DNA of 64,000 bases, taken from positions 3,646,576 to 3,710,575 of the forward strand of contig KB445791.1 of assembly GCA_000320605.2 (NCBI GenBank), given 5' to 3'. The notes below the pieces were generated by a model, which did not search any database, was not told where the DNA came from, and saw only the letters and a list, made by a program, of their open reading frames with translations. Source of the DNA: Gelatoporia subvermispora B. Lineage: Eukaryota > Basidiomycota > Agaricomycetes > Polyporales > Gelatoporiaceae. The position numbers and the translations under genes are program-made. Shown one piece after another: positions 1-11,315 of this stretch (position 1 is the stretch's first letter; every line of letters begins with the position of its first letter).

Positions 1-810
1 TCCTCCATGTCACTTAGGGTGCCTACAGGCTAGAGAACTAGGCAAGCATTTGGAGACACCAGTCGCTCAGCTACGCGGCCGATTAGCGGCAGCTCCTGCA
101 TTGTCACCACCACGTCCTGAAGTACGAGTTGCGCGGTGAACACTGCCATCACCGCTTATTATTCATATCAATGAACTTCCCTTCGTCGGTAAGCCCGTTG
201 TGCTTGTTCCACGCATCTGCTTGAGTCTGAGCTGCCTCTGCGCACAGAACGAAGGAGTGTGGTCATTGTCCTCATACGAAACCCTGTGACATCCTTCTTT
301 GCTTTCATGGCTCATGGCGGGCTCCGATATACTCCCACAGCTGTCACCGGAACCGTCACCATATTGTGCGTCCTTGTTCGTGTCCACACATCACATACGA
401 TGCGAATGGCAATACTTTACCCGTCTTCACATATGCTCATACGTACCATTTGCGCGTCCTACTCTTCTGCGGCGCGGACTTCTTGTAATCGTACTCCAAT
501 TGGCTGGGCAGGCGGAAGATGACGCATACCCGTATGGACGATCCAAGTAACTTCTTCCCCTCATAATCGTAGTGTATACCAGTAGAATACCCGTACAAGA
601 AAAATGGACCATGTGCACGAGACTTGATATGAGAAACAGGTGCTGTCATCAGAGCGTCGTCGACGTGCGGGAAAATCGAGGAAAGCCCTGAGCAAGCCCG
701 GTAAATATTTAGCTGTTATTGGCTGCGCGTTCGCACCTCCTTCTCCTCTCTCCAAGACTCACGACCTCACGGACGCTCTGCGGCAGCTCTCCAAGGCGTC
801 CTTGCTGGTC
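1..810. other. Unassigned stretch upstream of COQ1
   Basis: No gene can be supported here. A short minus-strand reading frame of 39 codons (complement 30-149) has a fairly protein-like composition (two LV-rich stretches), but it has no recognisable domain and lies at the window edge. It could be the last exon of a gene that starts outside or upstream, or chance. The rest, up to the ATG at 811, should contain the COQ1 promoter and leader. A longer in-frame start at 640 exists, but the protein it adds does not look like a targeting sequence. Confidence 0.4.
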
Positions 811-2338
811 ATGAGACGATGGTCTGTCGCAGGAGTGCGCACTCCTTCTACAAGGTCAAATTCTCTACCGACAGTCACGCGGTCATGCCGAAAATACAGT
901 GTGCAAGCTCAGACGAAGACCGCTACTCCGGTTCAGCCAGGGACACTACTCGCTCATGACCAGACTCTCAAAGTCAATCGCAGTTCTGCGTCGTCTGCGC
1001 GCCCCGACCCGTATAAACTTCTTGCACCACAATTGGAGCATCTCCGAGGGACTCTGCTCAACCTCCTAGGCTCGTCACATCCGTCCCTCACGGAGATCGC
1101 CAAGTACTACTTCCTCCACCCTTCCAAACAACTACGACCGCTTCTGGTACTGCTATGGTCGCAAGCAACAAACGGTTTGGGTGGGGGCTGGTATATGAAG
1201 AACTGGGCCGCAGAATGCGAGGGTGCAGGGGGGCGAGCAGAGGAGCTTGACCGACCGCTGACGCGTCCGGACGTGTTGAATGACTGGAATCCCAACATGC
1301 CCGACCATACTGCATCCTTCCATAATTCCTTCTCGCTCAAGACTCCCCGGCCCCCGCTACAGCCGCCTCTTCCACCACCGCTACCGTCCCATGACGCCCC
1401 GACGCTCTCCGTCAGCCTTCTCCCCACGCAGATCCGCCTCGCGCAGATAGTGGAGATGATCCACGTCGCTTCTCTTCTGCACGACGACGTGATAGATGTC
1501 TCTTCTCTTCGTCGGGGAGCCCCATCCGCGCCAGCGGCATTCGGAAACAAGCTCACTATCCTCGCGGGAGACTTCCTCCTTGGGCGGACCAGTGCTGCGT
1601 TATCTAGACTTGGTGAAAATGAAGTCGTTGAGCTCATCGCCAGCGTCATTGCGAACCTCGTCGAGGGCGAGATCCTGCAATTGAAGTCAGTCCATGCTGA
1701 GGAACTAGGTCTTGCTCAGACGCCGAGCGTGGGCAGCGAGAATTGGGCTATATATTTGCAGAAGACATATCTCAAGACCGCGAGCTTGATGGCAAAAGGT
1801 TCCCGTGCAGCAGTGGTACTTGGCGGTTGCAGAGAAGGGGAAATTTATAAAGAGGTTGCCTACGCATACGGCCGAAACTTGGGAATCGCGTTCCAGGTAT
1901 GGTCCATACCTTCTGTCGTGGATTTACGTGACTTACGTCTGCGCACATAGCTGGTAGATGACATTCTAGACTATGAGGCTGGAGAGAGTACACTTGGCAA
2001 ACCGGGTGGTGCCGACCTAAAGCTTGGTCTCGCGACAGGACCCGCTCTTTTCGCTTGGGAAGAACATCCGGAGATGGGCCCGCTGATCAAGCGCAAGTTC
2101 GAACAAGAAGGTGATGTCGAGCTGGTAAGTCCCGTTTCTTCTCTACATCCGTCTGCTGTTAATCTATCTTCATCAGGCGAGGGACCTTGTGCGGAGGTCA
2201 TCTGGCGTCGAGCGTACCCGTGATCTTGCTCGCGCGCATGCCGACAAGGCACGAGAGGTGCTGGCAGTGTTGCCCGATAGTGACGCGAAGGGAGCTCTAG
2301 AGGTCCTGACGGAGCGGGTGGTGAAACGGACGTGGTGA
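811..2338 (+). CDS. COQ1: Mitochondrial polyprenyl diphosphate synthase (COQ1 type)
   Basis: Builds the polyprenyl side chain of ubiquinone by adding isopentenyl diphosphate units; expected in the mitochondrial matrix or inner membrane. Three exons (811-1896, 1951-2124, 2177-2338) give 473 residues. The first aspartate-rich motif DDVID is at residues 225-229 inside HVASLLHDDVID, and the second, DDILD, at 365-369 opens exon 2. Both are hallmarks of trans-prenyltransferases. I chose the ATG at 811, not the in-frame ATG at 640, because the 811 start gives an Arg/Ser-rich N-terminus (MRRWSVAG...) typical of a mitochondrial presequence. A Pro-rich insert of about 75 residues before the first Asp motif is also known from the yeast enzyme. 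Chain length of the product cannot be read from the sequence. Confidence 0.93.
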
Positions 2339-2749
2339 TCGTAGCAGCTGATATCGATATCCGGACGATATAAAACGATATACACTATGCCTAGAAAAAG
2401 TCCGAGATGCGCTTCTGGTCCGCTGATTTGGAACCCTCCTCCATGTTTAGCCCTTCTGCGTGCTGTTGAACCCCAAGTGGCTGTGGCCAATTCACGCCAC
2501 GACCGTGTCTAGGTGACAGAGGGCATACACCAGCGTGTCGTGGTGGGACACCAGACACCACCAACACTCCCGGAGTGCTTGCGTCCCAGTGACGCATCAT
2601 CTTAGAGGACCTTCACTCGGCTTGCTCTTCACTTTCATCTGAGCCCACAATCGTCTCCTTTCTTGCATCGGTCCGAGCACATACGTGTGATCTTTGAATA
2701 TTCGAGCACTCTAGCTCTCAATCTTGGAAGTAAAATCGAGGCCAAGAGC

Positions 2750-4503
2750 ATGCCTCACGCAAAAAGAACGGCATCTGCGAGTGCTGGCGTATCTCAGGAC
2801 ATAACGGACATGATTTCTGGCAGTACCAAACGAACTAGAGGATCTTTTTCGCGTTCTGACACATCGTCGTCGACCCCAGTCTTCAAAAGACGCAGCAATC
2901 CCGATAGTCTCGCAACGCGTCTTGGTCCCGAGGCCGTGAAGGAGTTGGAAGCGCTACTGAGACCTGGAATGACTGAAATGCCGTCCTTCGCTATTCGCCA
3001 AGCGATACAAAAGAAGTACAACGTCAATCGAAGGCTCATCTATGACTGGTTTCATAGTAAAGGTCTGCGGGTCACGAAAGACGAGAACCGTGTCGCTCCT
3101 GGAGAACATCAAGCATGTATGACCACTCAGGTAAGGTGTTGTGGCGAATGTACATGAACTTACCATTGATTGTATGCGTACAGAGGAGAATCATTCAAAG
3201 GCCTATACCTAGATCTGCCTCTGCGCAGAGCGTGTTCTTCCGCAATACAAGCACCGATGGTTACTCTGATGCAGCTACTGTATCGAGCCCAGATCTCCTG
3301 CAGACTCCTGCCATGGGATACCGTGGACACTGCGACAACGAAGTTCTTGTTCAAGCGAAGCAGCCCTATTATCCTAGCTACTACTTCATCAACCCACTAT
3401 ATGCATCGCATCCACAGCCCAATATTCCTTCTAGTGTTTCGATACCTGTCTCCACTGCCCAACTTTTCTCAACAAGGTGCTCGTCCGGTGTGTCCAACGA
3501 TTCCGAAGACGAGAATTGCCAGCCCTCGTCTCCGAGGCGAGGTACCGGGCAGATGTCCAAGGGAACTACCAGCCAGACTGCTGATGCAAGTCCAATGTCA
3601 CCCTGCAAGGCTGCCAATAACGTCGGAACACTCGAATCCCTCGTGGACGCACAGTCGCTTTCTCTACAAGAACGTGAAGCGTACTATACTCGTCTTTCGC
3701 ATGCTTTGGGACCCGCACAAGGAATACAAGAATCTGTCGGCACGTACCGGTCCTTCATGGCAAGTCAGAACGAGAGATACTACGAACGCCTGGTTTCTCC
3801 GAGTCCGGACTTGTCTTCTGCCTCGCCTGACCAAGTTACTGCCTCTGCACCTTGGCGACCTCTTGTCAATAGGTCTTACTTAGCCTCGACAGCTGAAACC
3901 TCGGCTCACCGGCTTCTTTCCATGGCAAGCCCCCTCCAGACTAGTGATGCTGACAGGAATAGCGAAAACGAGTTCAGTAATTGGCTACTCTATGGTGGAC
4001 GCTCGTACCCTAGCAGCTCGGTCCCTTCTCCCGCCCGCACTCCCGATCTCCTTTCTGATGCAAGCAGTGAGATAGCAAATTTCTGGTCAATCGCAGGCGT
4101 CCATGATTGTTCTGTGTCGAATACGTCTCTAGACATTAGCGACATATTAGAAAGTCCTGTCCTCAGATCTCGTAACACGACCACAGTCGCTGACTCATCG
4201 CCGGGGTCATTGCAAAACTCTTTCAGAACTGCAGTGTTCCATCATCCTGTGCCTGTACCAATCGATTCTCCAGATCTTGCAGCTGTCGATCTTTCTCCGC
4301 CTTTCTCCGTATCTCCCGTTCTCTTCGGCCATCCCTGGTCTCACGATGAGCGACTCCACTGGATTGCGAACGCTGGACCCTCGGCACTGCCGTTTCGGCA
4401 AGACAACGCCCGGAGCGTAGCATTCCTGATGCGACAAACGAAGACAAGCGAAGACACTGCGGCGAAGAGCAAAGACAGCGACCATGCGCGCACGCTCGCA
4501 TGA
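2750..4503 (+). CDS. Ser-rich protein with homeodomain-like helix-turn-helix
   Basis: Two exons (2750-3130, 3184-4503) give 566 residues. Residues 55-110 form a compact helical segment ending in NRRLIYDWFHSKGLRV. Its W100-F101 pair in a basic helix resembles the recognition helix of a homeodomain (WF.N). This suggests sequence-specific DNA binding, but the canonical Asn is absent, so this is inference. The rest is Ser/Thr/Pro-rich and disordered, as in many transcription regulators. The start at 2750 was chosen because upstream in-frame residues are uninformative. Downstream lies a 6.8 kb gap without genes. I do not recognise a named orthologue. Confidence 0.72.
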
Positions 4504-7500
4504 AGTCTAATTCCAGGACATGCTCCGCGGGAACCGGGGCGTGAGCCATCAATTCTGTACGTTCCGTCTCCCGTCATCAGATCTTCTTGTCAGACTTAGG
4601 CTTGCATTTAAGCTCTCTCATATGCAAGCGCATATGTTGTCATGACTGCACGGAGGGGCCTCGCCGTCCGAATACGGTTGTCCTTTGTCTCGTATGTAGT
4701 CTATACCGTTTCCGACAGTTCGTTTGTGAGCATTCACGGCACGTCTCAAATTACACTGCACCTTCCTTTCTTTCTGCCAAATATCAATTGAAGTCTCCGT
4801 AGTATTCCATATCATACCCATCCTTATTGTTATCCCCAATATCTCGCGATATCCGTCCAACCACCGCATTCTCTACCGCATGTCGTTCCTTTCATTCGTC
4901 GATTGTGTTTGTTGTGCCCGCTTGTCGCCGCCTGTCCAATTCCACGGTTCATGTTTTATAGATACCGTAAAGCCGAGATTGTGGAGATTGACCATGTTCT
5001 GAATATTTAGAAACACTCTCGCGCGCGCTCGGCGTACGCCGCAGTGTACACGGGTCCTTCCCCTGTCCGCCTTCCGCAAATGACACAGAAGTGATATCGA
5101 GCAGTGCCTCGGGCGGGTCATCAAGGTTTCACTGCTCAACCAGGGTTCTCTCCCATGTCTCTCGTGTGAGCTGTGGCCGGACCTGATACAGCAGCTTATC
5201 TCTGGCGTTATATCGGAGATGAGAGCCTGCCTGGTGTCCCGGAATGCTCTCTTCGTTTTAGACTATGCGGATTGCTCAGCAGCCTGTGCTGACACGGTTT
5301 GCGGCATTGCTGTCTTTGCGCGGATATCCGGGCTGTGTCAGGACTCGGCGAGCACACGTATGCCACGGACGCCCTGGTCCTCGCCCGGAATCGTCGCTCA
5401 AAGACCTGGGCGCACAGCCATGCGGGCCCTTCATAGATGGGCAGATAGCGGGCTCGTCTGTGACGCATATAGGACGCGGGTGCAGAGCTTAGTGCGTATG
5501 TCCGGATGCGGTACGTGGATCATGAGCATGAACGCCGGAAGCCAGAAGAAGCGCGTACTGTACCGTCATAGCATGCATCATGCACGCTACTTAGTCTTAC
5601 TGCGCCTATCTCGAGCTCATTCCAGCTGATACCATATCGTTGCTGCGAACTCCGAACACGGCGCCCCACACAATGCAAACGGCACTCGTATCGCTGCATG
5701 GATGCTAAACTGCATCATGCCTGTCGTAATCTACAGTACAATATCACACGCGACCCGCCCGTCCGCCAGATATCTTACCCGGACATACGCATACGCAACC
5801 CGCATGCTGCGCGACGTCATCCGCGGACAGGTGGGGATATGAGCGCGGGAACCGTGCCCCCCACGTCCACGCCGCTGTCCGCCCGGCAACTGTCCTGCCC
5901 GCTGTGCCTGCAGCAGCGCGCACTCGCCTGCATATAGACCACGGTGATGCGTGGACCGGCCAGCCCGCGCGCGAAAGACACCGGGGCAGGTGTCGCGGAT
6001 GTGTCGGGGACGCTCGGTGCCGAGGTCTGCGAGAGAACTTGGTCCATGCATTAACCCGTCGCGCGGCATATGCAAGGGTGGCGTATCTGAGAATGCCCGG
6101 CGAGTGCCAGAAGGAATCGAAGGTGACGTTGTGGAATGCGTAGCATTGAATGAAGCATGCCCATGCGTGTTGGGTGCTGATATGGAGATGCAATGAAGGG
6201 AAACGCAAATCCCGCAGTCTGCATTTCACGGTTTCACAAAGGAGCCGCAACGCGGCGCGATAGGCGCAGGCTGCATCTCAGCCTTCCTCGCGAGTCGCGA
6301 GAATGTGGGGCCCGGAAATGAGATAAATTGCATTGCGGACGACGACGCAGCTCGAGCTTTCGCAGTTCGCGAATTCGAGGCTCGAGCAGATCATGAAAGC
6401 CCAGCACATCGCAGCGTCACCAACTCACATGCCCGATATCGTATCGTCTGCGGGCGCGTTCGGCACAAGTAGACTGGGATAGTAGACAAGACGACAGCTA
6501 TAGCTATAGCCAGGAGACAGATATAGCTCGGCGGGTGGGGCACGAAGCGGGAACGTGTTCGGCGGCTGAGCTTGTGCGCGAGGCGCGCGCCGATATTAGT
6601 GCGCGGAAGAAGCGTCCTGACTCCTGGGCATGGGTGCAGATTGCGCTCGCTCTCGAGCGTGCAGCTCCACAACCACGCAAAAGGAGCAGTGGGCTTGCGC
6701 TCTGCGGGGCGGGGCGCGAGTGCGGGGAGAGCGGATGCGCGAGAAGCAGAAGAAGTGCATCGTAGTGCTCGAGCCGCGAAGGGGCCGCCCGTCGGGGCTG
6801 GTTCCGTGCATACGGCGCGCCCCAGCCCGTGCTTCCCTGTTCTTGTTCCATTTCGCGGAAGCTGCAGAACCCGGGGCGGGATGTACTACGGTGCGTATCC
6901 GCAAGCTTCTGTCAATGTCGGCCTAGAGGGACGGCGAACAGGGGACCAAGACAAGGGAGGATTCCTGCCGACGTTTATCACTGGGAGCAAGTAGTATGTC
7001 CTTTGAGATCTTAGCCAGGAGTCTTGATTACTGTCTTGTCAATAACCGTCATTGCGAGCCTTCGCGACAAGCGTTCCTCGCGGGACGCCCGCTTTAGTGC
7101 CGCAGGGTCGAAATAGCAGGAACGTTCAGCAGCCCCGTTGCGCTATGTCCTCGGTTTCCCTGCGCAGAACCTTCATGCCATATACGTGTCTTGATGCGCC
7201 TTGTCCCGTCCAGCTATCTGCAGCCACAGGGCTACAGTTGTACCACGCCTGCAGGCAGCATTCAGAGCTAGCGCGGAACGTGCGCGCGATTCGAGATAAG
7301 CAGCGCAGCAACACGCAGACGCAGGTGTTATTTGAGTTTCATGAGCCTTCGAACCTTGCAGGGCCGTCGAACTCTGCACAGCAGGCTCTTATCGCGACGC
7401 GCGTTGCACAGAGCTTATACAGCAGCACCAGCACCAAGGCAGGCACATCGCGGCAGAGCACAAAGTGACGTGGGACACAATATCCTGCAAACGCAGGGCC

Positions 7501-7684
7501 CGGCGTTCAAGCTGGCACTAGTGTGCGCTAGCAACCAAGCAGCAGTGCCCGGTCTACTAGAAGCGACCCGTCCCGGAAGCCTGTAGGCCTACATGGCCAG
7601 GCAGTCGGCCTCCGGCGGTCTTGAGACCATACCCTGATAAGACCGTGCCGTGCGCCTGCTACCAAGCAATTCGTCAGACAGTCT

Positions 7685-7843
7685 TTAGAACCTCTTGAGT
7701 GGACAGACAGCAATCCGGAGAACATCTGAAGACTCGGTCTTGAGAATTGCCTGGATATCAGCAGTCATAAGAGATTTAGTAATAAATTTAGAAGCAGCCA
7801 AAATCGGCATGTCTGAAGCCTGAAGGATATCTTGTATCAGTCT
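7685..7843 (-). pseudogene. AT-rich coding-like fragment
   Basis: Within the GC-rich gap, this patch is clearly AT-richer. On the minus strand it encodes about 52 codons without a stop, ending in a TAA at 7685-7687 (segments such as LAASKFITKSLMTADIQ). The composition looks like a real protein tail, yet no start, upstream exon or domain is visible. It may be a leftover of a transposable element or of another inserted gene. No terminal repeats or target-site duplication were seen. Confidence 0.25.
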
Positions 7844-8986
7844 TCAAGCCGAAAGTCTGAAGATGGTCTTGGGCAACTCACCCGGCTGTGTACGCCGCCC
7901 CCACCGACGATCCTCCTCTCCGGGCGCCCTCCGCGCCTCCGGGGATCTCCCGGCGCGATCGCGTCCCATTCCAGATTGGGTGGCGCCCGATCAGAATCAT
8001 GATGCCCGTCCACACATCTGGTCGAGCAGTACATGGAACCGGACGCGGAGGGCGAGCACAGCAGATGGTGGCCGCGGGAGAAGCGCGAGCGCGCTCGCCC
8101 CTGCGCTGGCTCGCCCGGGGGCGACATACGGGGCAGGAACACGGGTCGACGTGCGGCCTGGGTCCTGTGTGCGTTGCGGGCCCTTCTGCGGCAGGTGGGC
8201 GCGGCGCGGGTGGGCCTCCGCGGTTCTCGGGCGGACGAGGCGCGCAGGTGCTTGCCTGCAGCGCGCGGCGGCTGAGCGCTGAGCCGCAGCGTACGCGCCT
8301 GCGCCAGCTGTGGAGAGGAGGCTCGATGTGCGGCGGGGCGTGTGCGGCGCTGCAACCAGTGTGCAGTGTATTCGGCCTGGCTTCTGGTTCGACGGGGCGG
8401 CTTCCTCGGTTCTGGCGCCGGGTATGGTTATGCTTCTGCCTGGGGCAACGAACTTGGACGACGGGCGGTGATCGTCGTGCTGAATGCGACTTTGGACTGT
8501 GGGACGCACGAGACCGGATATGCGGATGTCCTGAATCCTGATATATGATACCCCAGGACAGAGCACCGGATGTCCGATGCACATTGCATAGTTGGCGTAG
8601 CTGGATGGCCGTGGCTTGCGCCTGATGTGATACGATACCCTGCTGTGATAGATGAGCGAGACGCACTGGCAGGCGTGCGCGGGAGCGCCGCTGCGATGCG
8701 ATCAGCTGTGGTCGATGACGCAGATGCGACGCGCGACGGGCCTGATCATACGCTCTGCGCTGTGCAGCGTGCATCGCGGCCTGCACGTTGTCCTGCACAG
8801 CGAGCCGGCGCGCAGGCACCCGATGCGAGACGGCCCCGGGGGTCCTAGTCCGCCTCGTGTCTGCGCGCGCTCCAGAGACATACGTCAGCCTCTCGCACAC
8901 CGATGACTCGCGCACCCGAGGTGCTACGTCGCATGCAGCATCTTGTGCCCAGCATCACCCACACCCACACCCATCGCCGTGCGCAT

Positions 8987-9010
8987 CACGAATCACGAAT
9001 CACGAATCAC
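8987..9010. repeat. 7-base tandem repeat (CACGAAT)n
   Basis: Three complete CACGAAT units followed by a partial fourth, in non-coding DNA. Confidence 0.9.
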
Positions 9011-10771
9011 GCAGGCGCGTCAACGTCACCGCGTCCAACGCCTGATACAGCGCGCCGCGCGCGTCGCCGGTGCCGCGAGGCAGCTGCGCCCAACACGTGC
9101 GGGAGCACCCCCGCAGAGCTGGCCGCATCGAACGCGCGCGCGCGTGGGCAGGGGCCGTTGCGGCGCCGCCGTGCGAACAGCACCTGCGTTTGCGCGCGCC
9201 CGTGATTCAGCTGGGATCGCGAACTCTGGGCGAGGAGATAGGAAGACGCAGATGGGCGCCTGGGGGGTGGCGAGCGAGCTGGAGGGTGGCGTATGGGCGT
9301 ATCTGCGCGGGCCTGGTTTGCGATGCTCGGAACATGTACCTGTGGTCGAGGCGCGGCGCGGTCGCAGCGCAGCGCGTTGGCATTGGGTGTGGGTGCGGAC
9401 ACTGTGCAGCGGTGAGCCCGAGCGTGCAGGCTGTACGATCAGCCATATCATATCTATCCAGGCGTCCGTATCATACCACCGAGCTGCAGAACCACGGGCA
9501 TGGGACAGATTGCAGAAGTGCGCCGGATCTCGCAGAGAGAAGCCTGGCCAGCGACGTTCGACGCGCGACGGGGGCGTTCGGCGGGCAGGCATATGATCCC
9601 CCGCAGAAGCCGCGACGACACCCGGCGAGATTAGATAGCCCGCGTCCCGGGTCGCGGTCTTCTGCGCAGAAAGCTAGATGGGGCGGCCGGCCCTCTGGCG
9701 GGTGTGCGGGGCGGTGCGGATCGGCGCAGCTGCAGGCGCGGCTCGCCCCCGGGAGAAGCCCCGTCGAGGGCGAGAGCGCGAAGCTCGCCGCCGGTGCGCG
9801 AAGCCGCGTTTGTACGTGTAGCGGCGGGCGCGGCCAGGCCGGGCGCAATACGCGCGCGCGGACACTGCTCCCGCCGGACGGACCTCTGCGCACGAAGGCG
9901 GGCGCAGTGCCGCGGAGTGCGCAGGCTGCCCGATTGGGGAGATCGGCAGGGCGCCCGAGCAGCGGCGTGCAGGGGGAGGCTTCCCGATGGGGCGAGCCGG
10001 GACAGCCTGGGACGGCGCGACCGTGGGGGCGGGTCGGTCGGGGAAGCTTAAACGTGTGGGCGATGTGAGCCTGGGGGACGGAGGACGAGCGAGGAAGGAA
10101 GCCGGGGCGCACGCTCGATCGGACGGAGGACGCGATCGGGCGCGGAAGTAAATCGGTTCATTGACACTCGATGGCGTTGCTTCGGCGGATACCAACGCCA
10201 CCGCTGGCTGCGAGCGCACCAGGCACACCGCGGGCTCTGTCCGATGCGGCCAGCTACTACTAGTGACGAATTCAAGCGAAAAGGTGCGAGATGGACAGAC
10301 GGCGCATGGCGATATTGGTGGCGCAACTCTTGTTCGCGCGCATTGGGAAGCGTATAACGATAGCTCTGCGATGCGGCGTGCAGCACGACGGCGTCGGTCG
10401 TACGTTTGCGCACGATCTTACGCCGTGCACGCGTCGAGTGGTGTCGCGTCGGGCGCACCGGGGAGCGACGACCGCGTATGCCGGGGTCGCGCCGCTGCCG
10501 AGGATGGGTTTGGGTAACCTGACGGCATGGGCCAGGGCGGGCGTGGGAGGCGAAGCGGGGCGAACGCGAGGCGAGCTGGCGCGAGGCGCGGGGGCTAGGA
10601 GGAGAATGGGTTCGTTGGGAGGCACGCCGCGCGCTGCACCCGGCTCGTCGCTGGCTGCTGGCGGCACGCGAGAGGCCCGTGGCGGTGGGCGGTGCGCTGG
10701 GGCGTCAGGTGACGGGCTCGCGGGGTGCAGCGAGGACGGCGCGGGCCACGGCAGACGGGGGCGTGCTGGAC

Positions 10772-10800
10772 GATCGTTGGGCAGCGTTGGGCAGCGTTGG
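10772..10800. repeat. 10-base tandem repeat
   Basis: Two perfect copies of GCAGCGTTGG (10781-10800) preceded by a partial copy. Confidence 0.85.
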
Positions 10801-11229
10801 GAGGCCTGCGACGACTTGGACGTGTGCGGACATTACCAGCACCGGCGCCGAGCAGGTCGCCGGGGCGCACCTGCCTAACGGGGCGCAAAGGCTATCGGCT
10901 GGCTATCGTCCAATGGGGACGCTCGCATACTACGGGTATGACATCTGTGTGCGGAGAACGAAAACGGGTTGTTGTCGTCCCAACGAAGACGGAGGCCGAG
11001 GATGGCGTCGCGTCTGGCATGATCGTCTTATAATCCACACCCACACATATTCTTCCGTTTCCTTTCGATTCAACCACCCGCCGCTCGCTCGCGCCAGCTC
11101 AGTCTGGCCCTGTCACGTCGCCACCGTTCCGGGCACTGCTGCCTCATAGCCCTGCCTCGAGGCTGCCCATCTCCATCATCCCTCGCGTGTCACCTCCCTC
11201 ATCCGTCATCCCATCGCCGCACGAGTCAG

Positions 11230-11235
11230 TATAAA
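11230..11235 (+). promoter_or_regulatory. TATA box of the 11316 gene
   Basis: TATAAA, 86 bases before the ATG at 11316, in a CT-rich leader that is typical for fungal promoters. Confidence 0.55.
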
Positions 11236-11315
11236 CCCGTTCCGTCTCCCGTCTTCCCCTTCTTCCGTCACTCACTCCCCCTCCGCAACAGCATTCTGTC
11301 TCCCCGTCTCCGGCC

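Larger units (their letters stand above)
4504..11315. other. 6.8 kb gene-free, GC-rich region
   Basis: No exon chain, known domain or RNA gene could be supported. Many long reading frames occur on both strands and in overlapping frames, which is what GC-rich, stop-poor DNA gives by chance. They are Arg/Ala/Pro-rich and share no splice logic. Landmarks: a short TAGCTA-type palindromic stretch near 6496-6525, the AT-rich patch listed separately at 7685-7860, a 7-base tandem repeat at 8987-9010 and a 10-base tandem repeat at 10772-10800. The right end should contain the promoter of the gene at 11316. The region may be a long regulatory zone, a non-coding RNA locus or an old decayed insertion; the sequence does not decide between these. 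Confidence 0.55.

Noticed and set aside
7863..10068. Several long overlapping frames on both strands in the GC-rich gap
   Set aside because: They are Arg/Ala/Pro-rich and mirror one another across strands. They have no domain and no splice logic, so they are expected by chance at this GC content.
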